DNA of 17,518 nucleotides, taken from Candidatus Methanoplasma sp. Its GTDB lineage: Archaea > Thermoplasmatota > Thermoplasmata > Methanomassiliicoccales > Methanomethylophilaceae. The DNA lies in contig JAISVN010000117.1 in NCBI GenBank assembly GCA_031271555.1, positions 1 through 17,518 on the forward strand, given 5' to 3'. The notes below the pieces were generated by a model. The model did not search any database. It was not told the origin of the DNA and saw nothing but the letters and a program-made list of their open reading frames with translations. The stretch's first letter is position 1. Each line of letters begins with the position of its first letter. Of the stretch, positions 8,338-15,079 are shown piece by piece. Position numbers and translations under genes: made by a program.

Positions 8338-9418
8338 AAGGCAGCAGACCGCTATGGATAATCTCACATCGATAGTCGGAAACATATACGATCAGCTTGA
8401 CGGCGGCAACGTGCCTATGATGGAACTTCCTCAGAGGTCCAAAAGGAACATCGAGTTCAGCGTCCAGCACAACGTCTGGACGTACGGGGACCTGCAGACG
8501 ACCCGCACATCGAAGACCGTGCAGGGTGCGCAGATGATGCTCAGGACGATCTTTACCGCAGACTTCATCAACGAGATGATACGGGACGGGAAGTCATCCA
8601 CCTTGAGGGAGATGTACTACATATCCGAAGGATGGGAGAATGCGAAGTTCGGAACGCAGGATGAGAGCAACCTTCTCGCAGAGGACCTTGAGATCATCTC
8701 AAAATGCATGAGGGAGGACTTCAAGCTCAGGCCGGAAGAGAGCGGTGCGCACGTCTACGGGAATCTTGACATAAGCACAATGACGAAAAAAGGCATGAAG
8801 ACCTTCAACTGCATGGACGATGTCGCAGAAACTGGTTTTGCGGTTCCGTACAACGTTGAAAGGGATAACTTCGAGATCAAGAAGACAGATGCGAAGTTCG
8901 TGATGGCCATCGAGACAGGAGGTATGTTCGCAAGGCTGATCGAGAACGGTTTCCCTGAGAGACACAACGCCATTCTGGTGCATCTCAGCGGACAGCCTGC
9001 CAGAAGTACCAGGCGTCTCATAAAAAGGCTCAACGAGGAGATGGACCTGCCGGTGACCGTGTTCACCGACGGGGACCCATGGTCTTTCAGGATATTCGCA
9101 TCCGTGGCTTACGGCGCGATAAAGACCGCACACATATCGGAGTATCTTGCGACACCTACTGCACAATTCATCGGGATAACCGCATCAGACATCCTCAACT
9201 ACGACCTGCCTACCGATAAGCTGTCTGATAAAGACCTGGGTGCTCTGAACGCCGAGCTTTCTGACCCAAGATTCGCAGACGAGTTCTGGGTCAACGAGAT
9301 ACAGGCCATGCTTGAGATGAAGAAGAAATCCGAACAGCAGGCGCTGGCCAAGTACGGCCTGGACTTCGTTACGGACACCTATCTTCCTGAGAAGCTCAGC
9401 GATATGGGGATACTGTGA
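8327..9418 (+). CDS. top6A: DNA topoisomerase VI subunit A (DNA-cleaving, Spo11-like)
   Basis: Catalytic subunit of topoisomerase VI and homologue of eukaryotic Spo11. It makes the transient double-strand break through a tyrosine. The winged-helix (5Y-CAP) motif SSTLREMYYISEGW is present, with the nucleophile expected to be the second Tyr (residue 98 with the start used here). The Toprim domain shows the acidic residue in FVMAIETGGMF and the DGDPW metal-binding loop. The start is uncertain. GTG 8327 gives MVKNERQQTAMDNL, a family-like N-terminus, and follows GGAGGT (8310-8315) at 11 bases. TTG 8324 has better spacing, and ATG 8354 gives a 354-residue protein. With GTG it overlaps top6B by 11 bases, implying coupled translation. 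Its TGA is immediately followed by the stop of the convergent LysRS gene. Confidence 0.96.
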   Translation: MKNERQQTAMDNLTSIVGNIYDQLDGGNVPMMELPQRSKRNIEFSVQHNVWTYGDLQTTRTSKTVQGAQMMLRTIFTADFINEMIRDGKSSTLREMYYISEGWENAKFGTQDESNLLAEDLEIISKCMREDFKLRPEESGAHVYGNLDISTMTKKGMKTFNCMDDVAETGFAVPYNVERDNFEIKKTDAKFVMAIETGGMFARLIENGFPERHNAILVHLSGQPARSTRRLIKRLNEEMDLPVTVFTDGDPWSFRIFASVAYGAIKTAHISEYLATPTAQFIGITASDILNYDLPTDKLSDKDLGALNAELSDPRFADEFWVNEIQAMLEMKKKSEQQALAKYGLDFVTDTYLPEKLSDMGIL

Positions 9419-10966
9419 TCAGTGCTGCGAGGCCTGGACGAACCTGTTTATGACGAAGTGCTTATCCATGCCCGCAAGGAAGGGCCCGAGCCTTGGGCCG
9501 GCCGCCTTCCCGATCAGTACCTTATAGATCACTTTGAAGCCTGCTTTGAGTCCTATCGGGGATTCCTTTCCTGTATCCGATATTATCTGGCTTATCGTCT
9601 CGGCATCCCAGTTTGCATCGTTCATCCTGTTCACAAGCTCCATGAAGAACGCCTTTTCGTTCATCGTGAGCTCTATTCCCTGCGGTATCACAGGATATAC
9701 TGAGAACTTCACTTCGTCCGGCGCAAACCCATTGAGCCAGAATCTTGCACAGTCGGCCCTTGTCTTGATCCTTTTCATATCTTCGTCGTTCGCCTTGGTC
9801 AGGTCAATCGTTCTGCCCAATACTTCGACTACATCCTCGAATGAGTCCGCCATCTGAACGACATTGACGATGTGCTTGTAAGGGACCTGCAGAGGCAGTT
9901 CTTTAGGAACATGGTTGTGCTGCGCGATCTCATACGCACGGACGGAATTCTCTTCGACCTCTGTGTATTCCCCGGAGAAGAATAGCCCCTCCATCCTGTC
10001 GTACTCGTCCGCCATGTCGAGGACACCTTTTCCTGGATCGTAGTCTATGGCCTTGCCGGGATTGACCCTCAGGAACAAGTAATTGAGGACCTCCGGAGGA
10101 GTCATGTTTATCGCATCGAGCCCTGTGACCGATGATCCCGTAGACTTGTGCATCTGTCCTTTGCCTTTGAGCTGAACGAATTCGTAAGGGATCGGATACG
10201 GCGCCTTGTGGCCGTATATCTCTTCGACTATCCTCTTACCTGTGTCGTAGGAACCGCCTGCGGCCGCATGATCTTTCCCGAACGGCTCCGCTGATGTTCC
10301 GAATATCATCCATTTTGCAGGCCATTCCAGCCTCCAGGTGAGTTTGCCGTCCCCTTTCCTTACGTCTGCTTTCCCATGGTGGCCGCATGTGCATTGGTAC
10401 TCCACTGTCGGGAATGAATAGGTCTCGAAGATCGGATTAGTGAATCTTCCGCATTTCTCACAGAGGGGGTTGTACGGCGCATAATCGTCCTTCGCTTCTT
10501 TGCCCGAGACCTCATGCAGTATCTGGGTGACCTCTTTTCTTTTCTTGAAACTGAGGTCTATCGCCTCTGCGAATGCTCCCTTCTCATAGAGTTCATGGGT
10601 CCATATTATCTCGCATTTCACTTCCAGTGACTCCACGGCATCCAGGAACGGCTGTACAAAGTGGTGCGCATAATTGTCATGTTTGCCGCGGGGGCAGGGT
10701 ATCTTCGATATCGGCATCCCCGTGTAGCTCTCGTATTCTTTGGGCAGGAAGTCGTATCGTTTTCTGAGAGGGTCGAACGAATCTATCAGGTATATGAGAC
10801 GGACATCCTTTCCCATCCCCTCCACTGCGCTTCTCACGGATTCTCCGGTTATTGCTTCCCTCAGGCTACCTACATGGATTATGCCTGTGGGGCTGATACC
10901 TGTTGCGATCAACGGCTTCTCGCAGGTTTCAGCGACCTCTTTTGCAACTACGTCTGCCCAATGCAT
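9419..10966 (-). CDS. lysS: Lysyl-tRNA synthetase, class I
   Basis: Archaeal-type class I LysRS that attaches lysine to tRNA-Lys; 515 residues from ATG 10966. It shows the HIGH-type motif HVGS in SPTGIIHVGSLREA (about residues 26-37) and a four-cysteine zinc module (CEKC at 169-172, CTC at 192-194). The Rossmann core and the C-terminal helical anticodon-binding region are present, and length is normal. The KMSKS loop is divergent, reading GQMHKSTGSSVTG (about 270-282). An ATG eight codons upstream (10990) is possible, but the TATA box at 10991-10999 abuts it. From that box transcription should begin near 10966-10969, where a leaderless start gives MHWADVVAKEVA, a family-like N-terminus. The gene is convergent with top6A with no gap. 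Confidence 0.95.
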   Translation of the reverse strand: MHWADVVAKEVAETCEKPLIATGISPTGIIHVGSLREAITGESVRSAVEGMGKDVRLIYLIDSFDPLRKRYDFLPKEYESYTGMPISKIPCPRGKHDNYAHHFVQPFLDAVESLEVKCEIIWTHELYEKGAFAEAIDLSFKKRKEVTQILHEVSGKEAKDDYAPYNPLCEKCGRFTNPIFETYSFPTVEYQCTCGHHGKADVRKGDGKLTWRLEWPAKWMIFGTSAEPFGKDHAAAGGSYDTGKRIVEEIYGHKAPYPIPYEFVQLKGKGQMHKSTGSSVTGLDAINMTPPEVLNYLFLRVNPGKAIDYDPGKGVLDMADEYDRMEGLFFSGEYTEVEENSVRAYEIAQHNHVPKELPLQVPYKHIVNVVQMADSFEDVVEVLGRTIDLTKANDEDMKRIKTRADCARFWLNGFAPDEVKFSVYPVIPQGIELTMNEKAFFMELVNRMNDANWDAETISQIISDTGKESPIGLKAGFKVIYKVLIGKAAGPRLGPFLAGMDKHFVINRFVQASQH

Positions 10967-10990
10967 GTTAACACGTTTGTAATATGCCAT

Positions 10991-10999
10991 CTATAAAAG
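10991..10999 (-). promoter_or_regulatory. TATA box of lysS, deciding its start
   Basis: Minus strand CTTTTATAG, centred about 29 bases before ATG 10966 and touching the alternative ATG 10990. A start at 10990 could not be used on a transcript made from this box. Confidence 0.5.
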
Positions 11000-11092
11000 A
11001 GATTTTCGGTAGTTGATGGAACTGTTGTGGACGAGTACTGCGCAAATGTATGTTCCGACCGCCAACGTGAATAAGCACGAAAAGTTGGATAA

Positions 11093-11100
11093 TATTAAAA
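11093..11100 (+). promoter_or_regulatory. TATA box of the 11124 membrane protein gene
   Basis: TATTAAAA centred about 27 bases before ATG 11124, giving a predicted start of transcription at or next to the ATG. Confidence 0.4.
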
Positions 11101-11123
11101 ATAGATGTTGATATTGTTCACAT

Positions 11124-11543
11124 ATGGTCGAAGGACGGAAAAGAGCTGCTTTGATCCTATTACTCTTGTGGACAACGGTGGCAGTGGCATCATTTTACCT
11201 CATCGGATCTTCCGAGACTTTAAGGCATGACGCATTCTGGATCGTGGTTTTCTTTTCGTTCTTTGTTATGATTCTTGGCCTGGTCGTATTTTTTGGACAG
11301 ATCAGAGTCTTTTTCCCTTTCATATTATTTTCGAAGAAAGAATTGTCCGAATACAATGTGGAAAAGATCTCATTCATCATGGGAATATTGACAGTGGTCT
11401 TTTCTTGTGCCCTGCTCTCCCTGACATTAGGTGGGTTGATGGTGATTGCGGTCTTGTTTGTTGTCGGATTGGCGATAGAGATCAGTCCCATCTACTTCTG
11501 TGCTTCTGAAAGATTCAGATCGAGCGTGCGGTCAAACCATTGA
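11124..11543 (+). CDS. Small four-helix membrane protein, hypothetical
   Basis: A 139-residue protein with four predicted hydrophobic helices (about residues 7-28, 38-58, 81-104 and 104-127). Between helices 2 and 3 is a short polar loop, SKKELSEYNVEKISFIMGI. This loop resembles the 'skeE..eYD.ekisr.mG' pattern of small DUF3784-like membrane proteins, but I cannot confirm the family by eye. A TATA-like TATTAAAA at 11093-11100 sits about 27 bases before ATG 11124, so expression as a leaderless single gene is plausible. It is divergent from lysS and followed by a 301-base spacer rich in inverted repeats. Base composition is somewhat more AT-rich than in the neighbouring housekeeping genes, and the protein is rich in Phe, Val, Ile and Leu. 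No function assigned. Confidence 0.7.
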   Translation: MVEGRKRAALILLLLWTTVAVASFYLIGSSETLRHDAFWIVVFFSFFVMILGLVVFFGQIRVFFPFILFSKKELSEYNVEKISFIMGILTVVFSCALLSLTLGGLMVIAVLFVVGLAIEISPIYFCASERFRSSVRSNH

Positions 11544-11668
11544 TGTGGCACCGTTTAAGATATGGCATCATACATGCTACAATACAAAGCAGTTCAGAAT
11601 CAGAAACTTGAATTCTTTATGCTATTAACGAACCCGATTCTACATACAAAATATAAGTAATCATTAAA

Positions 11669-11715
11669 TATTCGTTCCAAAAATGTAAACTTTTAGTGCA
11701 TTTTTGGAACGAATA
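11669..11715. repeat. Perfect 17-bp inverted repeat, 13-base loop
   Basis: Left arm 11669-11685 is TATTCGTTCCAAAAATG and right arm 11699-11715 is its exact reverse complement; the loop is 11686-11698. A 17-bp perfect arm pair is not expected by chance in 17.5 kb. It lies 125 bases past the 11124 gene and 130 bases before sec61-beta. It could be a strong transcript-end hairpin, a protein-binding dyad or a short inverted-repeat element. No target-site duplication was seen. Confidence 0.9.
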
Positions 11716-11746
11716 ATGTTATGCGTATGCACAAAAACATAACATT
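11715..11746. repeat. Second 9-bp inverted repeat, 14-base loop
   Basis: AATGTTATG (11715-11723) and CATAACATT (11738-11746) are exact reverse complements. This dyad directly abuts the 17-bp inverted repeat, sharing base 11715, so the two could form tandem hairpins in a transcript of either strand. Confidence 0.75.
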
Positions 11747-11770
11747 GCCATCCCTCAATAGCTTTCCAAA

Positions 11771-11790
11771 ATATTGACACATATTGACGC
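11771..11790 (+). repeat. Tandem direct repeat ATATTGAC(A/G)C x2
   Basis: ATATTGACAC is followed at once by ATATTGACGC, differing at one base. It sits about 25 bases upstream of the end of the BRE/TATA region of the Sec61-beta gene and could be a regulator site or chance. Confidence 0.45.
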
Positions 11791-11814
11791 TGGAAGGACT
11801 AATTTCACGTTAGG

Positions 11815-11824
11815 TTTTTATATT
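11815..11824 (+). promoter_or_regulatory. TATA box of the Sec61-beta gene
   Basis: TTTTTATATT centred about 25 bases before ATG 11845; the predicted transcript is leaderless. Confidence 0.55.
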
Positions 11825-11844
11825 GATTCCCAATTCCTTTGACA

Positions 11845-12009
11845 ATGGCAAAGAAGAACGACGGCGGGTTTGCATCATCCGCCGGACTTATGAGATACTT
11901 CGACACGGAAGATGACAGAGGTTTGAAGATCAACCCCAAATTGGTCATCGGTGTCGCCATAGCGTTCACGGTGCTGATACTTCTTCTGCCCGTGTTCCTG
12001 CCGGTCTGA
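11845..12009 (+). CDS. secG: Preprotein translocase Sec61-beta (SecG) subunit
   Basis: A 54-residue tail-anchored protein, the small third subunit of the archaeal SecYEG/Sec61 protein-conducting channel in the cytoplasmic membrane. The sequence begins MAKKNDGGFASSAGLMRYFD. It shows the conserved Sec61-beta layout: a basic, Gly/Ser-rich N-terminus with an SSAGLMRYF-type motif, an acidic patch (DTEDDRGLKI), then P-K and one hydrophobic helix (about residues 34-54) running to the C-terminus. Length matches archaeal homologues (about 53-60 residues). Being so short it is easily missed by length-filtered gene calling. A TATA box at 11815-11824 supports a leaderless start at this ATG. It converges with the antiporter gene, 24 bases between stops. 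Confidence 0.93.
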   Translation: MAKKNDGGFASSAGLMRYFDTEDDRGLKINPKLVIGVAIAFTVLILLLPVFLPV

Positions 12010-12033
12010 TTGATTATCACATCAGACATAACA

Positions 12034-13308
12034 TCATGTCATATCATCCGGAGTCAGTTTGTACTCCGGCGGATACTTCTTTCTGAAAGCCCTTGCGAAC
12101 AGCGGCGGCCCTATTATTGTCGTGGCGACGGCCATCATGACGACCACTGCGTAAAGCTCCGATGACATCGCCCCCGATGCGAGGCCTATGGATGCCACGA
12201 TTATTCCGACCTCCCCCCTAGGCACCATTCCGAACCCGATTATGTTCCTTGATCCTTTGGTGAGGGTCTTGTCGATCATTGCGCCCCAGTAGCATCCTAT
12301 GTATTTCGTCGCTATCGCAAGCAGTATGACGACTGCTGCCAGCAATACGGCCGACCCTGTGGCCATTTCCCCGAGGTCCACCTGCATTCCGACGTTCAGG
12401 AAGAAGAACGATATGAAGAAGGTCGTTATCGGCTCTATCTTCTCTTCGACCTTCCATTCCCATGCATACTCGGCAAGGAGCATACCTCCGAGGAATGCGC
12501 CTATTATCGCCGCCAATCCTATTATGTCCGCGAACCACGCGAATCCCAGGCATACCGCTATCGCGAGTATGAGCTTATTGACGCCTGAATGGGATTCGCC
12601 CGTCCTCTCGAACCTTTTCCTGTTCCTTTCCTCGAAGTAAGAATATATCCTCGGAACGACCCACATTGCCGATGCCAGGACTGCGATCACGAAGACAGCC
12701 GCCTCAATGGATATCAGAGCTATGTTGGATATCGACATCTCGCCTGATGCGGTCATTCCCACAACTATTGCAAGGACCACCATCCCCAATATATCGTCGA
12801 TCACGGCTGCACCGATTATGATCTTCGACTCTTTGGTATCCATCAGCTTCATGTCTTTGATCACACGCGCCGTTATGCCGACGCTTGTGGCCACCATCGC
12901 CGCTCCGAGGAACAGTGCATGGTGCATGTTCCCTTCGTATACCTCTATCAGAGCAAACCCGGCTATGAATGGTATTATTACCCCCATTGTGGCGACCAGC
13001 ATTGCCGCCTTCCCGACGGACAGCAGATCCTTGACCTTGGTCTCAAGCCCTACCGCAAACAGGAGGAATATCACTCCGAGTTCGGCGAAAACCTCCAGGA
13101 TCTCATAATTCTGACTCGGGGCGTCGCCCATTTCTATCCCGAGCATTCCCAGGAATGACCAGTCGCCGATCACCAGATTGGCAAGGACTATGCCTATCAC
13201 GATCTCCCCTATCAGCCCCGGCACTCCGAAACGTGCGAATATCGCGGAACCCAGACGCGCCAGAACTATGAGCGCAGCCAGCATTATGAGTATGGGTCCG
13301 AAATCCAT
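12034..13308 (-). CDS. CPA2-family cation/proton antiporter
   Basis: A 424-residue integral membrane protein of the monovalent cation:proton antiporter-2 family (NapA/KefB-like transmembrane module), expected to exchange Na+ or K+ for H+ across the cytoplasmic membrane. It has about 12-13 hydrophobic helices. Family signs include RFGVPGLIGEIVIGI in the first helices, ELGVIFLLFAVGLET, the unwound-helix motif MVATSVGITARV (138-149), the paired aspartates in AAVIDDILGMV (Asp171-Asp172), and PRGEVGIIVASIGL near the C-terminal half. The DD pair is typical of electrogenic NapA-type exchangers. No RCK/TrkA-N domain follows, so it is the transport module alone. A TATA box at 13331-13337 indicates a leaderless start at ATG 13308. 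The exact cation cannot be read from the sequence. Confidence 0.93.
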   Translation of the reverse strand: MDFGPILIMLAALIVLARLGSAIFARFGVPGLIGEIVIGIVLANLVIGDWSFLGMLGIEMGDAPSQNYEILEVFAELGVIFLLFAVGLETKVKDLLSVGKAAMLVATMGVIIPFIAGFALIEVYEGNMHHALFLGAAMVATSVGITARVIKDMKLMDTKESKIIIGAAVIDDILGMVVLAIVVGMTASGEMSISNIALISIEAAVFVIAVLASAMWVVPRIYSYFEERNRKRFERTGESHSGVNKLILAIAVCLGFAWFADIIGLAAIIGAFLGGMLLAEYAWEWKVEEKIEPITTFFISFFFLNVGMQVDLGEMATGSAVLLAAVVILLAIATKYIGCYWGAMIDKTLTKGSRNIIGFGMVPRGEVGIIVASIGLASGAMSSELYAVVVMMAVATTIIGPPLFARAFRKKYPPEYKLTPDDMT

Positions 13309-13330
13309 GGAGTGGGATACAACTCCTCGT

Positions 13331-13337
13331 TTATAAG
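13331..13337 (-). promoter_or_regulatory. TATA box of the antiporter gene
   Basis: Minus strand CTTATAA, centred 26 bases before ATG 13308. Confidence 0.45.
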
Positions 13338-13434
13338 AATAATATATCGAAAAGTTAGAAATAAGCCGTTTATGAAGAGGTTTCGGGATGTGAGTTCAGC
13401 TGCGTCAGTTCTTTCCGCATTCGAAGGGTGTTTC

Positions 13435-14598
13435 TTATGAGACCCTTTCTTCGGTCCTCAATGCGAACCTGCAGTCGTATGATTCGAGACCGTCCTCCGG
13501 GATCTTCATCTCCCAATCCTGAGTAAACTCCAGCATAAGCTCCTCATTCATGCGGAGTCCGGGGATGGTCAGTTTCATTATGTCGGCGACCGGATCCGCC
13601 ACCTCTATGATCAGGGGGGTCTCGGTCACTGTCTCAGAAGCTTCCTCTATGACGAACTCTGCTGCCGGTTCCTCTTGGTATATCGCGCGTTCCTCCGAGG
13701 GCGACGGCAGGAGCAGAATCTCTGCCGCTGGCACGGCCGCTTCGGATGTGACGGCTGTTTCAGCTTCCATTGACACCTCTACGAAGGATGATGGTTCATC
13801 CGACTCTTCATCGTCGGTGAGCGCAACATCATTCGGCCTGTTGCCGTCCAAGTAAAGTCCGGCGGGGGCCTCCGTTAACGGTATCTCTTCCACGGATATC
13901 TCTTCATCCTGTTCCTGGATCTCCATGTATCCTCCGTAGGATGCCTCGGAGACCTCTTCCACAGCATCGGTGGATGTCTCTGCATATTCCGGTGCCGCGT
14001 CCATCATGAATGTTTCCTCGATGATCGGCTCATATGCCTCTTCGGATGAAGGTCTGAAGAACAGCGGGGCCTGTTCGAACTCCTCTTCGAAAGAATCGTT
14101 CGATTTGATTATTATCTCGTTGAAGTCTATCTCCTCGTACTCTTCTCTTCTGGATGCATTGGAGAATATGTCGGCGGGCTGATCGAATATCATTACCTCA
14201 TACTCAGGCTCCTGTACCTGCATCACAGGCGCTTCCGCAGGAACGGCCTGTCTGCCGCTCCCGACGAACCTGTCCCCGGCCATCCTAACCATCGCGGGTT
14301 TCTCTTCTTCGAAGAAAGCGGAATCCGGCTGGATCGTGACATATATGTCCTGCCCCTCCGGGGTGTTGAACACCGCGTAACCTTCTTTGTTGAGCTGCTT
14401 CACAGCCGGAGATATCACGGTCTCCTGAGGCTTCACCATTCTTCCGGGAGTTACGGCGGTGTCGCTTGACACTGCGAACTCCGGGTGCCTTTGTCTGACT
14501 TCCGAGTGCTTAGCGCCTCTGCTGACATCCTGACTCAGCATGCGCTTGAAAAAGCCCTTCTGAGGGCTAACGCTGTTCTTACTTGAGTTACCACTCAT
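13435..14598 (-). CDS. Unrecognised, highly acidic low-complexity protein
   Basis: A 387-residue protein that I do not recognise. The first ~45 residues are basic and Ser-rich (KGFFKRMLSQDVSRGAKHSE). A short globular-looking stretch follows (about 60-115, QLNKEGYAVFNTPEGQDIYV). About 200 residues are then dominated by Glu, Asp, Ala, Ser, Pro and Val (for example EEYEEIDFNEIII, SVEEIPLTEAPAG). A compact C-terminus follows (about 335-387, LTIPGLRMNEELMLEFTQDWEMKIP). No signal peptide, helix or metal motif is evident and there is one cysteine. It looks largely disordered with small folded ends. Coding bias resembles neighbours and the frame is long, so it is very likely real. It lies 58 bases downstream of nikR on the same strand, but it has its own TATA-like element and a dyad at 14616-14634, so it may be separately controlled. 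Confidence 0.75.
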   Translation of the reverse strand: MSGNSSKNSVSPQKGFFKRMLSQDVSRGAKHSEVRQRHPEFAVSSDTAVTPGRMVKPQETVISPAVKQLNKEGYAVFNTPEGQDIYVTIQPDSAFFEEEKPAMVRMAGDRFVGSGRQAVPAEAPVMQVQEPEYEVMIFDQPADIFSNASRREEYEEIDFNEIIIKSNDSFEEEFEQAPLFFRPSSEEAYEPIIEETFMMDAAPEYAETSTDAVEEVSEASYGGYMEIQEQDEEISVEEIPLTEAPAGLYLDGNRPNDVALTDDEESDEPSSFVEVSMEAETAVTSEAAVPAAEILLLPSPSEERAIYQEEPAAEFVIEEASETVTETPLIIEVADPVADIMKLTIPGLRMNEELMLEFTQDWEMKIPEDGLESYDCRFALRTEERVS

Positions 14599-14615
14599 AC
14601 CATCCCATCCGAACG

Positions 14616-14634
14616 TAGTATAGGGGTTATACTA
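14616..14634. promoter_or_regulatory. Dyad TAGTATA-N5-TATACTA in the acidic-protein promoter
   Basis: Perfect 7-bp inverted repeat (14616-14622 and 14628-14634) placed between the TATA-like element (minus strand TTAATATAG, 14632-14640) and the ATG at 14598. A protein bound here would block transcription initiation, so it reads as a candidate operator. Confidence 0.45.
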
Positions 14635-14638
14635 TATT

Positions 14639-14665
14639 AAAAGTTATAGACGCACCTTAACTTTT
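14639..14665. promoter_or_regulatory. Dyad AAAAGTTA-N11-TAACTTTT at the end of nikR
   Basis: Exact 8-bp inverted repeat spanning the nikR stop codon (14657-14659) and the promoter of the next gene. It shares its half-site with the dyads at 15080-15092 and 15468-15498. It could be an operator or a weak hairpin at the end of the nikR transcript. Confidence 0.4.
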
Positions 14666-15040
14666 GACGAACCTTACGTAGTCTGCTCTGCCGGTCGAGT
14701 GTATCTCTTTGAGCATCGAAGACAATCTTTCGGCACTGCTGGAGATCACCATGACCTCCAGGCACTGGTGGTTCTCCAGGTGTGAATGCAGCTGCGTCTT
14801 TATCTCGCTCTCGTGCTTCGCCTGGATGAGGTTCATCCATGGGTCCGCATGGTCCCTTTTGACTATGATTAGCACTCCCTCTACGGTCCCTTCAAGATTC
14901 TCGATGTCCTGAGCTTCGATCTTTGCGGCATTGATCGCCCTCCTTACCGCCTCGCTCCTGCCTTTGAGCCCGAACGCCTCTTGTATATCATCTAGCGCTT
15001 TGATGCTCTCGTCATTCAAAGAAATGCTTATTATTCCCAT
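14657..15040 (-). CDS. nikR: NikR-family (CopG/ribbon-helix-helix) metal-dependent regulator
   Basis: A 127-residue transcription factor with an N-terminal ribbon-helix-helix DNA-binding domain (ISISLNDESIKALDDIQ, then GRSEAVRRAIN) and a C-terminal ACT-like NikR metal-binding domain. The C-terminal domain shows the ligand pattern HSHLENHQCLEV, equivalent to His87, His89 and Cys95 of the E. coli protein. The fourth ligand is less clear: position -11 from the first His is Ala, while a His sits at -9. The specific metal is therefore uncertain. The start is ATG 15040, preceded by AAGGTGGG at a suitable distance. An in-frame ATG at 15079 would add MPHFPVLVIKVGN and lies too close to the likely promoter. 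Its position beside a metal ABC transporter suggests local control of metal uptake. Confidence 0.88.
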   Translation of the reverse strand: MGIISISLNDESIKALDDIQEAFGLKGRSEAVRRAINAAKIEAQDIENLEGTVEGVLIIVKRDHADPWMNLIQAKHESEIKTQLHSHLENHQCLEVMVISSSAERLSSMLKEIHSTGRADYVRFVKS

Positions 15041-15079
15041 ATTGCCCACCTTGATAACTAAAACAGGAAAATGCGGCAT

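Larger units (their letters stand above)
11544..11844 (+). other. AT-rich intergenic region with inverted and tandem repeats
   Basis: No gene recognised on either strand. It contains a 17-bp perfect inverted repeat (11669-11715), a 9-bp inverted repeat adjoining it (11715-11746), a 10-bp tandem repeat (11771-11790) and the TATA box of the Sec61-beta gene. These are annotated separately. The first 120 bases show nothing recognisable. Confidence 0.6.

Noticed and set aside
10967..10990. Upstream lysS start at ATG 10990
   Set aside because: It touches the TATA box, so it would not be on a transcript from that promoter; the second Met gives the family-like N-terminus. It remains a possible alternative.
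11669..11746. Insertion sequence end
   Set aside because: No transposase frame nearby and no target-site duplication flanking the inverted repeat.
12299..13108. Plus-strand open frames inside the antiporter gene (12299-12640 and 12707-13108)
   Set aside because: They are antisense shadows of a clear membrane transporter and show biased residues (Ser, Ala, Thr, Ile) with no domain.
14595..14600. Canonical E. coli-type NikR half-site TCATAC
   Set aside because: No GTATGA partner at the required 16-base gap; it simply overlaps the start of the acidic-protein gene.
15041..15079. Upstream nikR start at ATG 15079
   Set aside because: The added residues MPHFPVLVIKVGN do not look like the ribbon-helix-helix N-terminus, the site sits at the likely promoter, and ATG 15040 has a Shine-Dalgarno sequence.
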